64,000 bases of DNA from Candidula unifasciata (GCA_905116865.2 CAJHNH020002046.1:317501-381500); one strand, 5' to 3'. Numbered from the stretch's first letter, positions 34,050-46,207 are shown. A program made the numbers and translations. Notes: a model not told the origin generated them from the letters alone.

Positions 34050-34910
34050 GTATACTGTATACGAAGACAGAGACAATGATGACAGGAAGACATAAAGACA
34101 ATTTAGAAATTAAATTAAAAAACAACACACTGAGACAAACAGAGGAATTTAAGTATTTGGGAGCAATTTTTACATCAAACGGAAAACTTGACAGAGAAAT
34201 TAGCTCCAGATGTGCCAAAGCTAATCAAGTAATGGGTCAATTATCTCCCCTGTTAACACACAAGCAGATACCTCGGAGTACTAAAGTGAATCTTATCAGA
34301 ACTATTTTTTGGCCAACACTATGCTATCAATGCCAAACGTGGACACTTCCATCCTCCAATGAACGTACAATTGTGACAACAGAGATGAAATGCCTTAGAA
34401 GAGCTGCAGGAGTTTCAAGGAAAGACAGAATACAAAATCATGAAATCAGACGAATGCTGGGAATAAAGCCAGTCTTACAGGTCATCTAATAACAAAGAAT
34501 GAAGTGGTTTGGACACCTAACAAGAATGCCCTGGTACTATCCGCCACAGCGAGCCACACTAAAACGTTACAACGGGTATAGAGCGAGTGGAAGACCTCGG
34601 AAAATATGGAGTGATGACATTAAGAACAGCCTTACAGAAATGAACATCAGTCTTAATAGTGCTCTTGACAGAGCTCATCAACGAACGTTACATCTCCCCC
34701 CGACACTTCGATGAGGTACAAGGTGGAAGGGAAGAAGAAGCAGAAGAAGTATACCGTATAGAACCGCAGCTCTCGGCAGTACCCTATCAACGGCCCCAAT
34801 GGAACACTGGGAGATGTGCAGCGCACCACAGACTGTACAGAGACCCGTGGCCTTCTCATCTGAAAATAAATGGCAGGCAGAAGGAAGAGCAGAAGAAGTA
34901 CATAACCTCT
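34050..34910 (+). pseudogene. LINE C-terminal fragment
   Basis: The plus strand encodes EEFKYLGAIFTSNGKLDREI, YQCQTWTL, EMKCLRRAAGVSRKDRIQN, KWFGHLTRM and SGRPRKIWSDDIKNSL, the post-palm region of a non-LTR RT. Stops at 34487 and 34712. Related pieces are at 44560-44770 and 45050-45185. Confidence 0.7.
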
Positions 34911-35029
34911 TAGATTTAGTTAGCTGTCAGGTACAAATCATGAACACGGGCTAAGAAAGAGACTTCCCTTGCCATTCATCCCTGGTCGTATTGTAGGGCC
35001 TGTCCTATGTTGCCGGGGTGTCACGCTTA

Positions 35030-35345
35030 GTGAGCGTCAACCCAGCCTTAGAGGGATACTAGGAAACACCCTGGAAGGTAAAAGAAGCTAGCATGATGTT
35101 GACCACATTGCCCAATTAAAGCCCACGGTCTACAAAAATGTGAGCCTATCACTGTATCCTTGATGCGCTAATGGCAAGAAAAGCAGTTCTTTACATTTCA
35201 TTTATAACTTATTGTCTACGTCTTCCTTTCTCAGCTTTCCAAGCTTTTGAAGTTCACTGCTCAGATATCACACACCTTAATTTCTTTCTTTGACCGGTTC
35301 TCTTTTTCCAGTGGATAACTTCTAGTGTTTATATGTCTGCCTTTA
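35030..35345. mobile_element. diverged SINE-1 (+) then LINE tail beta (-)
   Basis: 35030-35205 keeps the SINE-1 order (CAACCCAGCCTTAGAGGG, AGCATGATGTTGACCACATT, CGGTCTACAAAAAT). 35215-35345 is a reverse LINE beta tail (GAAGTTCACTGCTCAGATATC). Confidence 0.5.
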
Positions 35346-35351
35346 TATATA

Positions 35352-35572
35352 CCTCAGCGTCTCTGGCCTAGGCGTTGCAAACATGCTTCATAATGCTGGG
35401 GTGCCAGGTGCGATCCCTGCTGCTGACGATTAGTCTTGCGCTGGTTTCGACAGGGGTACCGACAGCAATGGTATACTACTGAATGTAAAATTTGCCTAGA
35501 AAAACTACAACAGGCAATAAATGCTGGGGTTGGTTCTGCCAACGTCCTGTAAAGGATACGCAACTAACTACA
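35352..35572 (+). mobile_element. SINE-3 copy
   Basis: Same family as 9488-9720: TCTGGCCTAGGCGTTGCAAA, CTTGCGCTGGTTTCGACAG, GGTTGGTTCTGCCAACG and TCCTGTAAAGGATACGCAA. Confidence 0.65.
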
Positions 35573-35845
35573 TATTCTTTCCACAGTCTTCATGGTCTGC
35601 CTTGTTGTGTAATCATTCAACTCTGATAGTCTTTTTGTGAAACAAATTAATTAGCATAATCAGAGGTAATCTGCCAATTGAAAAATTGATTTTAATGTAA
35701 CTTGTTACCAATACGGATAATAAATTCTAGGTTTAGATATAGCTGACGGATCAACATCATGGCACAAGAGTAGTAACCACAAAGAGCTTTGTTCTACTTC
35801 TGACTCAAGCCTTCGTCCGAAACATCTCAGTGTATTGCACAATCT

Positions 35846-36112
35846 CTGTAGCACTGGCGAGGATCCTGAAATACTTCGGGTATATTTTTTTAAATTTAGA
35901 AATGTTGCCAGGCAGCGCCGTTAGGCTATTCTTTTCAATTTCTAACTGCCAAGGGATTCTTTACATGCGTAAGAATACACACCGGTGTCCAATCCTACTG
36001 CCCAGAGACCAGGGGAAATTACTAGAAGTGCATGTAAAAAAATCTCAGCCTTCAGCAGAGCTTGAATCCGGGACCTCCAGCACTCGAGGCGGACGCCCCC
36101 TGCTGCTGATAA
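35846..36112 (-). mobile_element. SINE-4 copy with tRNA-like head
   Basis: The reverse complement starts with a head-like block (GTCCGCCTCGAGTGCTGGAG, then a degenerate B-box) and continues with the shared body to CGCCAGTGCTACAG. It is the second most complete copy after 51935-52215. Confidence 0.65.
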
Positions 36113-36195
36113 TAAGTACCTTCATTAAGCATTAAATAATAATTATATTTACATGATTATATATGTCCCGCTGACTTATACTCATGCTGGAAACA

Positions 36196-36678
36196 TCCCC
36201 ACTAAAGGACCCTTTTTTAAGCCAGTGGCCAATCACGCATATCCAGCTAGACATATTTTGTACAGGCCTTTCGGCGCTGACTGGGTGATGCGATCTACAT
36301 CACAACGCCACCTTTACTTCCCAGAATATTCCTTTTTACCCATTTTAAGCTGCAACAACCTTGGAGCCAAAGATTCTTCTTCTTCTTCTTCGCGTTCACC
36401 AGCTGTACACTCTGGCGGAAAGTTCTGGTTGTTTGTCCACTTCGGAACTGCAGTCTTGCTCCAGAACCTGAGTGTTGCGTGTGCATCAGTTTTACAGATC
36501 TGATTCATCTGAATGCAGACTGTTGGTTCCTTGCCTCTCAGGCAGATGCACTCCGACTTCAAAGGAAGCTCCCCAGTTAGTCGACTCTTACGACATGCTT
36601 TTGGGGAGGCAGTGGGTCTATTCTTGTTTTCCCCCACAATAGGGCACCGGAACCCACACAGGGGAGGAGCCAAAGATT
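36196..36678 (-). mobile_element. SINE-1 fragment interrupted by a SINE-2 insertion
   Basis: SINE-1 sequence (AAAGGACCCTTTTTTAAG, GGGTGATGCGATCTACATCA, CTTTACTTCCCAGAA) runs to GGAGCCAAAGATT at 36363-36375, which is repeated at 36666-36678. This duplication brackets the younger SINE-2. Confidence 0.85.
36376..36665 (-). mobile_element. SINE-2 copy with 13-bp target duplication
   Basis: 290 bp inserted on the minus strand, (AAG)n tail at the low-coordinate end, flanked by GGAGCCAAAGATT on each side. It is close in sequence to the copies at 26437 and 51054. Confidence 0.95.
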
Positions 36679-38440
36679 AATAATGAACTTTTCGAGTCCC
36701 AAGGAATGCATCATACGCTCATAGGCTACTGCCTAGAAGCTCAATGAACACAAGATGCGCCGATTTTACATCTCTCTTTACGACCCTTTGGGCCTGGGAT
36801 GCTAAACAATCTGGGACTCAACGAGTTAATAGTACATTCCAAACAACAACAAAATTCTTGAAACAATGTTTTGTTTATTATTAATTCATTAAAATATGTA
36901 CTAACAAACAAACAAACAAATTGAAATTAAACATTGCTATACAATTGCAACATTAACTTTATTATAAATGTGTCACATGCAACTGTCAAATAAAGTAAAT
37001 GGGAAAAACAATTGTCAGAGAAGTAGAACAAAATAAAATAAAATGTCAGAGAAGGAAACACAATTGTAGGGGAAAAACAAAAGATAAAATGTACAAAATA
37101 AAATAATTAAAAGTAATACAGTAAAAGATATTGCCAGTAGGGATACAAAATGGAGACACAATGTAATACAAACTAAGTGTTGTGTACACTTGAAGTTCTG
37201 ATTAAATTCTATAAAATTTTCAGGAGATGTATATAATGTGAGAGAGAAAGTAAGAGAGAGCAAAAGAGGGAGAATGAGAAAAAGTTGAGAAAAAAAGACA
37301 CACAGAGAGTCTGTAGGATGGTGTGTCTGTACAAAAAAAGAAGAAAGGGGGGGGGGGGGGTGGAGCGGGTGCTGAAACAAAGCGGAGAGAGAGAGACAGT
37401 CAGACAGAAAAGTGTATGTGAAAGAAAGGAGACAGGTAGATAGAATGTGTGAGAAAGAGCATTAGAGTGAAAAAGGTAATGAGAGAGAGAGAGAAGGCGG
37501 AGGGAGCTCCCCAAAAAAGGAGACAAAATAAGAGAAACAGGCGGAAAGGGGAAGAGGGGTAAGAGAATGCAATGCGCGCAAATCAGAACAAATCATGAGC
37601 TGGTTTTTGAACACGATGATCATGTCACAAAATCAAAGGGACCCAGCTATTAGAAACAATCAGATCATTGTGTTCCTTAAAGCTAGTCAGATCTATATAT
37701 TCTTTAACTCTTACAATCTCAGGCATGTTTTTTGTTCTCAACTTCTATCCTAAGCATCATTTAAAAGTAGTAACTATTAGGGCCTGAAGGAATAAAAATA
37801 ATACCAATTCAGACAAAAGAAGCTAAAGTAACACCTGGGATACAATGGTTAATGTTACAGGCAAGCGGAACACAATGAGTTAACATAAACAGTGTGTAAG
37901 AGAACCTGAATAATGCATGGTGCACTGCTTGGCACCGAATGAGTTAAAGCATTTTGATAGATACATGGCCATAAATCCTCAGGTTAAAGATGACACCCCT
38001 GCCCTAATCAGGCACTGAAATATGAAACAAATGGACTGATATATTTTATTTTTTATGTGGCATTAAATCCTCAGGCTAAAGATGATGCCCCTATCCTAAA
38101 CAGGTCACAACCTTCACATCCAGGATATCGGAATGGAAAATGATCCTAGGGTGTGTTTTTTTTTTTTTATGAAAGAGTTAACAATGCTGGGCTCCTATTT
38201 GAGAGACCCATTTCAAATCCGCGGTAGGCTGTTGGATTTTTTTGGAGTAAACAATGAAATCCTAACCTGCACATGTCGTGCTGACTGCACCAGCCATGAA
38301 GTCCTAAATCCTCAGGCTCGCGTCACCCTGTCCTACACGGCACTAAAAAGCAGTTAATATAAGCAACAAAAACAGTTTTTTTTTAAAATGACAACATACA
38401 GGCAGGACCTCACATGTGAATGCAGATTGATTTTAACAGA
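36679..38440. other. intergenic, AT-rich, then purine-rich
   Basis: Near 36827 and 37935, GAGTTAA endings (CTGGGACTCAACGAGTTAA; GGCACCGAATGAGTTAA) resemble right ends of TTAA-target elements. 37220-37560 is strongly purine-biased with a G run at 37347-37361. 37980-38345 contains a repeat (CCTCAGGCTAAAGATGA) that recurs in form near 58800. No gene. Confidence 0.45.
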
Positions 38441-38444
38441 GTCT

Positions 38445-38675
38445 AGACAATGATCACTCCCTGGCGCAACCAGACTTTTTTTGTTTTCAAATACCTTGAC
38501 TCCCAGGTCGAGCCAGCCTTTACCGGGTACTGGGTGCAGCCTGGGAAAGTAAAGTAAAGGCCACTGGCAAGATGCTGGCCACATCAGCCATCTTGTGCCG
38601 ATTGGTCTATAACAATATAGTTCTAGCACTATAGGCCTAAAGGCGTGGAAAAGGGACCTTTACTTTACTTACTTA
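38445..38675 (+). mobile_element. SINE-1 copy
   Basis: The tRNA-like head is partly lost; the rest is good: CTCCCAGGTCGAGCCAGCC, CCGATTGGTCTATAACAATA, GGCGTGGAAAAGGGACC, TTTACTTTACTT. Confidence 0.8.
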
Positions 38676-38939
38676 TTTTTAGACAATGTACAAATATGTA
38701 TATACATCTTCTCCTTGACTATGACTTACCTGACTCATGACTATCTGCATTTCCGACCATATATCACAAAGAATTTGCAACCAAATAAAGAAAGATTACA
38801 TCGGTGCAGTCAAAACATTCCCAAAATTGATGCAATACAGTAGATTATATGTATTGTTCATATTATGTATGATAATTATTTGTATACAGATTGACTTTTT
38901 GTCTATGTACTCGCATGTCCTTCATGGTTACCCATGGCT

Positions 38940-39420
38940 TGCTCAGCACACTTTGCTTTGAGGCCAGGTGTCTTTTCGAAGTTGTATGTAGAGTGGACAG
39001 GTCTGCAGAATGTGCTCAGGTGTTTGTGGTCCTATTTGACAGACACACCGTGGGGACTTTACAATCTTTATTTTATGCATGTGGTAGCTGAGCCTGCAGT
39101 GTCCTGTTCGTAGATGGAAAATTGTTGTATATTGTTTTCTGTTGAGTTTGCTGATGGGGTCTTGTGAATGTTTATTGTTAGTTTTTTCTCTCCCCAATTC
39201 CTTGTATTTTCCCTTGATAAGCATACTGATTTCTGGTAACGACAATGGATGGATGTTTTGTTTCTCCTTTGTTTCATTTTTAGTAAGTCTGTCTGCTAAC
39301 TCATTCCCTGGTATGCCGGAGTGAGCCGGGATCCACTGGAGAACGATCTGATTGTTTTCTGAAAAAACCTGGCCAGACAGAAATGGGATTTCTATTGCTG
39401 TTAGGTCAGTTCAGTAATTC
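38940..39420 (-). pseudogene. LINE fragment with RNase H end and cysteine motif
   Basis: On the minus strand near 39360-39270: LQWIPAHSGIPGNELADRL, the RNase H signature around the last catalytic residues. It continues to TTIFHLRTGHCRLSYHMHKI and CVCQIGPQTPEHILQTCPLY, the Cys/His motif that typically ends such polyproteins. Frameshifts separate the parts. It is a separate family from the other LINEs here. Confidence 0.8.
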
Positions 39421-40371
39421 TGAGTATTTTTTTTTTCTTCGTATCCATGGTATCGTAAATTAATGTGATATGCTGATTAAGGATCTCTAGTAACGTTCAC
39501 TTGTCACTTGTGTTTGCGAGACTGTAAAACTGACTGGTTCCACTTTTCGTCTGGTCTAATATTTGTTTTTATCAAACTTAGGTCCCCTGAATGCATGCAG
39601 CCTAGGTCCCATGATCAAACACCCCCCCCTCCCCCCCCCCCCCCCCCCCCACCAAAATATTTTGGAAAGCATCACTGAAATATAAATCTAGCTTTGCAGT
39701 TGCTAAGAAATGTATTCTTGACAAGCTTATGTTGTGGCTTCCCCTTCTCTCCCACTTAGGCATTAAGCAGCTCATATGAATTATTGCATAAGGAGTTAAC
39801 CATCATGTAAGAGCACCTGCCCTCTCATAAAGCTTTCTGAGAATCTATTCAGGGTTTTATACAAATAGTTACCCCTTTCTTTTAGCCATGTTATCAGAAG
39901 AGGGAAACACGTTCCCACTGGAAAAATTTGGGGGAAGAGGAACAAAGGCAGACAACAACACACAAAAAGCATTTTTTTTTTTAAACCCCAGATTCTGGAG
40001 AGTTTTTTGTGTCATGACATAGAGCGGTTTCAGCCCAGGAATTAACATATGATGCTGGAGATTGCATGTTGTGGAGAGGCATGATCACCCATGCCAGTCG
40101 ACAAGGCACTTGATAAATAAATTAACCTAAACAACTGCATCCCCCACAAAAATAGAAAAGCGTGATAATAAACAAAAAACATCAGATCAATCCCTCCCAA
40201 AAAACAGTCTCTACACTCAGACACAGCATTAATACATTTCTTCTGTTTCTTCAGCATCTGCTGTTAAAAATAAACAAAAACAAAAAAACTGCATGACCCA
40301 TTGTGTTGTGGTATAAGACAGGCTATGATACCTGCATATCTTAGCCCCAACACACTGACCGCAGCAAACTC
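39421..40371. other. intergenic with long poly-C
   Basis: Poly-C stretches at 39622-39650. No gene was recognised. The last part (about 40330-40377) may be the start of an old SINE-2 copy that continues after 43591. Confidence 0.4.
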
Positions 40372-40479
40372 CTTACTCAGGGTTCATAGCCAAATTTACC
40401 AATCAATTTCAAGGCTTTTCAAGGTCTCCTTAGTTTTTTTCAAGGTTGTCTCGGTGTAATACTGAAACAAGATTTTTGA

Positions 40480-40740
40480 CTTGTTCAAGGGTGTACTGAC
40501 AGACAAGGTACTTCATTTGTGCCACATGTGTTGGTATACCAGCACAGATATCATCATCATGTAGCATTTCCTTTGTCCTGACAAAAAAACCTCGGTCTCT
40601 CACCAGCTCTCCCGTCTCATGTACTTTTTTTATACTCAAGGAGTCACTTATATCCTGTGCCCATCTTCGTGCTGGTCGGCCCCTGAGCTTGATATAGTGT
40701 TTGAAATTTTTTTTAGGGCTTGGTGGTAGAGGGCAGCAAA
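40480..40740 (-). mobile_element. LINE 3' end fragment inside the hAT-like element
   Basis: The minus strand encodes KLRGRPARRWAQDISDSL followed by a VRDRGFF segment, matching the GRPxxRWxDD and RDRxxW pattern at LINE polyprotein ends. A related piece is at 47400-47560. Confidence 0.55.
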
Positions 40741-40779
40741 CTGAAGTCCTGTCTGTTCTGGACCTGGTACCTGAGAGGG

Positions 40780-42386
40780 TTAGGGGAGAGAGAGAGAGAG
40801 AGTCATGAAGAGAGAGGAAGACACATGCTGAGGTAGGCTGGGAGAGACAGTGTAAAGATGGACAGATGAAGGTAGAGAAAAGAAGGAAAAGAAGTCTGGG
40901 GAAGGAGGAAAAAATGAGAGGGAGGGATGGAGACATGATGAGGAAAAGTGGGGAAGGAACAGCGAAAGACAGAGAGGGAAAAAAATACAGAAAGAGGGAA
41001 TGCAGATACAGAGATGGGCAGATGAAAAGAGAAGGAAAAAGGGAACGAAATAGAGATATGGAAGGAGGAAAATATGACAAAGAGTTGAAAGAAGGGAGAC
41101 AGAGGGAGAGAGAACGGACAGGGTGAGAAGCAGATGCAAGCAGAGAGAGATGTAGACATAAAGGAGAGAGAGACAAAGGGACAGCACAGAGAGGCAAGCA
41201 GACAGAGGGAGAGAACCAAAGAAAGAGAAAAAAGGCAGAGCAGGAGAATGGGAGGGAGGTATACAAAGAGGAAGTGATGAAGGGAGGCAAACAGACATAA
41301 AGCAAGAGAGAGAGAGAGAGAGAGGTGGGTAAGGAAGGCAGTGACAAACACAGATTAAGAGAGAGGGGCAGGAAGGGAGACAAGATACATCAAAGAAAAA
41401 AAACAGCCACCTACTCCCCCCCCCCCCCCCCACACACACACACAATTTCAAGTGTAGTGGACACAACCACTAGGAAAAGATAGTTATGGGGCAAAAAAAT
41501 ACGTAGATGAACCAGTAAAAAAAAATGATGATGGGGGGGGGGGGGGAAGAATGAAAGAGGGGAGCGGGTAAGGAAATCTAGAGAAAATGAAAAGACAGGA
41601 TGGAGAGGAGACAAAGAAGAGATGGGACAGGAGAGAGGGCAAGGAAAGGAAGAGAGGAAGAATGGAGAGAGAAAGGAGAATAGAAGAAGATCAAAGGAAA
41701 GAGAAGGGGTGAGAGAAGAAAGGTAAGACACGGTTGTGGGGGTGGGTGGGGGGGGGGGGGGTGTAAGAACAATGAGTGTACCCTCTCTCAATGTGAATGT
41801 GGCCGTGGTCCAAAAACAACAGTGCTAACCCCTACTGCCCCTTGCTTGTCCTATCTGTGTGTGACAACAATAATTCAATTTCTTACACTTAAGGCTGGTG
41901 ACCTGAGAGCCAAGGTCATTTTATGAAGAAAATAAAAGTCCAGGGGATCCCAACCCACCACTGGTGGAAAATAGAGAAGTTTACCCACACACATAAATAG
42001 GTCAGGGCAGCAGTGGACTTCGTTTTATTTCTGGTTTTCCAATTACAGAAAGGAGGGGAGAGAGGAGGTGGTGGAAAGTGGTGTAGAAGGCTGAGGTGGT
42101 AAGGGTGAGACAGAGGAGGTGAGAGAATAAAGTTTAAGAAAATAAAGTGGGAATGAGACAGGGAGTAAGAAATAAGATATAGAGGGAAGAAGGTAGCAGG
42201 AAGGGGTGCACTCCCTCCCCTAGGTGTCATCAATGTGGGAGAGAAAAAAAAGGGGGGGGGGGGGGGTGACGGCAAATGTGTTTTTAAAAGTACACATATA
42301 TTTAATGTGTGGGAGGGGGAATGGTGGACATGAAATGTTCTGCACTAGGCAACACATAACCTTCTACACCAACTGAAGGTATGGAG

Positions 42387-42464
<78 letters not shown>

Positions 42465-42985
42465 GGTGAGGGAGAGTGGCAAATACAAAGAGAAAGAAGA
42501 AAGCAGTGACACAGACAGGCAGAGAGTGAGGAACAGGTAGGACAAAATGTGAGGGGGCGGGAAGGGAGATGGACAGAGATTAAGGCCGCTAGGAAAACAA
42601 ACACATCAAAAAAAAATATCCACCATGTTCACACAGAATGCCCCCCCCCCCCCCCCAATACAACTTCCTGTGTACTTGAGTTGCTAGGAAGAGTTATGGA
42701 GCCGCACATTTACTAAACATTTAAACAAGAAATAAAATAGGAAAAAGGGGGAGGGGGACAGGAAATGGGAGAGTAAAAGGAAAGATAGAGAGAAAGAGAA
42801 GAAGATGAAGATCAGAAGGGAGGGTTAGAGACAATGCAGGAGACGGGAAGGAAGGAGCAATAGGTAGAAGAGTGAAAGAGGGAGGGAAGAGAGAGAGAGA
42901 GGAGTGAGACAACAGAAGAGGGAATCTCGGGGAATTACAATACTGATCGCCAAACACACTGTAAAGATAAATCCAGGCCAAAAAT
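40780..42985. repeat. purine-rich (GA-rich) low-complexity tract
   Basis: Most of 2.2 kb is A/G on the plus strand, with a (GA)n run at 42390-42458 and several G runs (41534-41546, 41747-41761, 42252-42266). The minus strand therefore gives long frames full of S, L, F and P with no domain. Poly-C runs at 41416-41430 and 42641-42656 interrupt it. Confidence 0.85.
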
Positions 42986-43591
42986 AGAACTGGGAAATCC
43001 AGCTGCAGTCACTTTTCTTAGCCCCAATGCCATCTCTAATTAATAGAGAAGGCCGTGCTTAGCCTCACCACGGCGACTCTATTTATAAATACAACTGAAC
43101 CAAGCCCCACCATCTCCCAATGTAATCCTTTCTAGAAACCACGGCCATAAACGATTTAAACTGTTCATTCTGCCCGACTTGCTAGAAACAAAGGCACACA
43201 CACACACACGCGAGAAGGAAGCTGCTCCTTCCCGCCCCATGCCACACTGCTGCTGTCTGCATGTATTCATGATCTGTAACAAAGCCCGCCCTCCCCTGGC
43301 CTTTAACAAGCCATTTCGGCTGAAAATAGCCAATAATCAGCTGCCCTCACACCTGAAACGACCATACAATGAAAGTAGCCAAAAACTAGCCAAATGGCCA
43401 AAAAAGCCAAATGGCTCCCCCAAAATTGCCTGTGCTTGAAAAACACAGGATTTCTGACAATTTCATTGCCGCGGTCAAAATTCACGGCTTTTCAAGGTCG
43501 GAATATCTTTTATAAGCTAAAAATCCCGGTTTTAAGGTCAACGAAAAAAATCCCGGTAATTTCCCGATTTCCCGGTCAGCTACGAACCCTG

Positions 43592-45060
43592 CTTACTGGT
43601 CATCTTTTACAACATGCTCATTGTCGGGGGGGGGGGGGGGGGGGGGGGTGTGTGTCAGTGAGTCTATTCTATGTTGAATTAAGAATTGACATCACAGCAC
43701 TCGGAACACTCCCATAAGTGCTCCATCCCCATCTTCAGAAGCAAAGTCTTTTCTCCCCCCCCCCCCCAAAAAAAAATGGGGGGAAATTAAACCCACATGG
43801 GGCTGTGAGATTTACATGCGATCAGTAATTCATTAAAATACAAGGGATTTCACCTGATAACATCACAAAATCTCGCTTATCAGTTTTTTTTAAAGGTGGG
43901 GGGGGGGGGAGGGGGTGTTGTGTAGTGGCAAGATGCTTACTGCTAGCTCAAGGGCTAGAGTTTATATCCACATCTAACTATGTGGTTCTGGGGCCACGCT
44001 TGGAGGAGGAGGAGGGGTGATTAGACCCACTGACTCCCCTAACAAGCCTGTTGTTGTAGGAGGCAAATGACTAAGGGTGTTTCCGTACTTACAAATGAAA
44101 TGCAGAATTCTCGTTCAACATAAAATGTGATCAATCACTTTCAAATTTATAATCTATGCTCTATACAATATCATAACATTTGACCAGTCACTCACAAATC
44201 AGTAGTGATTCCTAATACAATATCAGAAAATATTATTATTCAGTTACAAAACTGTCAATGACACCCTATACACAGATCATAACATTTGACCAGTCACTCA
44301 CAAAACAGTGGTGATTCCTAATACAACATCAGAAAATGTGATTATTCAGTTACAAAACTGTCGCTGACATCCTATACACAGATCATAACATTTGATCAGC
44401 TACTCATAAAACAGGCGAACCTCTACAAACATCATAAGATGTAATCAACTCACAAAACTATTATTGGCACCGTATATACAAATCATGACATATGATCAAC
44501 TGCTATAAAAGCAGACAGTGAATCTCTATAGAGCATCATAAATGTTACCACATGTCCAACATGGGCCCACACTAAAAGTAATGAGTGCAGTATCATAACA
44601 ATACAGATAAAATGACTTAGAAGTGATGCCGGAGTAACAAGAAAAGATAAAAAAAATGAAGATATTAGAAAAAGACTAGGACTGAAATCATTCATACAGT
44701 TTATTAAATTCAGATGAGGTAGTCTGACCATCTGACAAGAATGCCCTGATACCAACTGCCACAGATGACTGGCACCTTTCCATCCTTCCAGACGATAGTG
44801 CTATACTGCACTATGAGGAGATACGGGACTCACAGTCTATGATGATGGCGAGTGTGACTAGCAAGACCGGCCCACATTGAGAAAAGTCTTCAATGGTTAT
44901 AGTATAGGATTTCAGGACCGTTGCTGTCAACATTTGTGTTTAGTCTGTCTCTTTTCAGATGCTCAGCTCTCAACCTTTCTGCAATCATTTCTTCCTTCAT
45001 TCTCACTCCCTTCCTATCAATTGCCACAGAGAGTCATGCTAAAAAAATACAATTAATTCA
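43592..45060. other. intergenic with SINE-2 pieces and 106-bp tandem repeat
   Basis: 43592-43672 continues a reverse SINE-2 fragment split by a G run (43625-43648). 43680-43745 belongs to the dispersed repeat also at 28371. 43975-44080 is a plus SINE-2 piece. 44560-44770 (RCLRSDAGVTRKDKKNEDIR-like reading) is a LINE fragment. Confidence 0.5.
44140..44510. repeat. degenerate 106-bp tandem repeat, about 3 copies
   Basis: CATAACATTTGACCAGTCAC recurs at 44172 and 44278, with a variant at 44383, i.e. spacings of 106 and 105 bp. The whole block, including TTATTCAGTTACAAAACTGT, repeats. Confidence 0.85.
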
Positions 45061-45185
45061 CAACAAGGGAAAGACCATGTAGAATATGGAATGACAGCAT
45101 CAAGAATGGCTTTCAAGAAATGCAACAGAACTTATATAACACATTGAAAAGACCACAAAGAAGATCCTTGCGTCTTCCTTAACTA
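45050..45185 (+). mobile_element. LINE fragment
   Basis: It can be read as GRPCRIWNDSIKNGFQEM, corresponding to GRPRKIWSDDIKNSLTEM at about 34595. Confidence 0.5.
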
Positions 45186-45224
45186 ATTCAATGAGCAACT
45201 GTAGGAAGTGAAGAATACTTTCTA

Positions 45225-45540
45225 TATATTCTTCTTTTTCGCAGTCACCAGTTGTAAACTCTGGTAGAAACTTCAGGTTGTTTGTCCACTTCTAGACTTT
45301 GGTCTGGTTTCAGAATTTGAGTCGAGCATGCACATCCCTTTTAAAGATCTGACGTATCAGTACGCAGACTGTTGGTTCCTCGTCATTCAAGCTGAGGCAC
45401 TCTAACTTCGAAGAAAAAACCTTTAATTAGTCTACTGTGACGTCACGTTTTTTTTGTTGGGGGGGGGGGGGGGGCAGTAAGTCTAATAACCCTTCCCCCT
45501 CCCCTTACTAAATGGAGCCAGGAACCCACACAAGGACTTG
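45225..45540 (-). mobile_element. SINE-2 copy
   Basis: Full-length but diverged reverse copy, with a G run of about 16 (45460-45475) inserted near its 5' end. Confidence 0.7.
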
Positions 45541-45589
45541 TTATAAAAAGTTGACAACCTTTGATCAGGCAATTATAAAACAGCCAGTT

Positions 45590-45760
45590 GATCTGCACAT
45601 ATTGAGAAGCGAGCTAGAGAGGGAAGTTGAAATGACAAGCAGGACATGGGGTGAGCTGTATGCAATAGCAAATGGCAAAGAATAGGATGACTGGGTGTGA
45701 GTTGGCTGAGAACCTATGCTCCACTGGGGGAGAATAAACAGCAGAAGAAGGAGAATCTCT
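45590..45760 (+). mobile_element. LINE 3' tail, same family as 24728-26142
   Basis: It encodes LRSELEREVEMTSRTWGEL and then SWLRTYAPLGE-like end sequence, matching the end of the LINE at 26010-26130, and finishes AGCAGAAGAAGGAG. Confidence 0.65.
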
Positions 45761-46050
45761 AAACATCATCATTACATGGCAGCACCCACAAATTCACACA
45801 AAATGTAATCATTCACAGATTCATAAATGAAACATAAAACATCACAGATTCGACTGCTCATCACTCCCCCAATCAACCACTGAACCCGACCATAGCTATA
45901 ACATCACACGTTCATCAGTCACAAATTCACATGAATTGTAATCATTCACAAATTTAACATAAAACATCATAGAATCTGATAACTGATCACTCAAAAAACA
46001 ACCCCTGAACCCCCCCCCCCCCCCCCAATAACATCACAAGCTCATCATCA

Positions 46051-46207
46051 TCACTGAATTGGTCCATTTTGCCTTAGACTCTTTAACCTGTTGACCTCAT
46101 CTGTCAGTGTCAGATTTCTCCTGGCCAGCATCTCAGTGTGTTGTTGTAAATACCGGATCATGTCTGCTTGTTTCTCCATAACTTCGTAGCAGTAACCACT
46201 AGCATTT
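46051..46207 (-). CDS. TMEM192: TMEM192 coding exon 6
   Basis: After GTTTTCAG the first base completes AGA, then 51 codons and TGA at 46051-46053. It carries the coiled-coil segment. Confidence 0.93.

Larger units (their letters stand above)
40378..43591. mobile_element. hAT-like DNA transposon with 6-bp target duplication
   Basis: The left end reads CAGGGTTCATAGCC and the right end, reversed, CAGGGTTCGTAGC; CTTACT lies directly outside both (40372-40377 and 43592-43597). Just inside, both ends carry related motifs (TTCAAGGCTTTTCAAGGTC left; CACGGCTTTTCAAGGTC near 43480 in direct orientation). CAGGG ends are typical of hAT elements. Joining the flanks gives AAACTCCTTACTGGTC followed by ACAACATGCTC, a SINE-2-like sequence, which supports insertion. 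No transposase gene was found inside: 40480-40740 holds a LINE tail and 40780-42980 is purine-rich low-complexity DNA. Confidence 0.75.

Noticed and set aside
40430..41791. Long S/L/F/P-rich minus-strand frames, up to 317 codons
   Set aside because: Translation of purine-rich DNA; they overlap one another in different frames and lack any domain apart from a LINE tail at one end.
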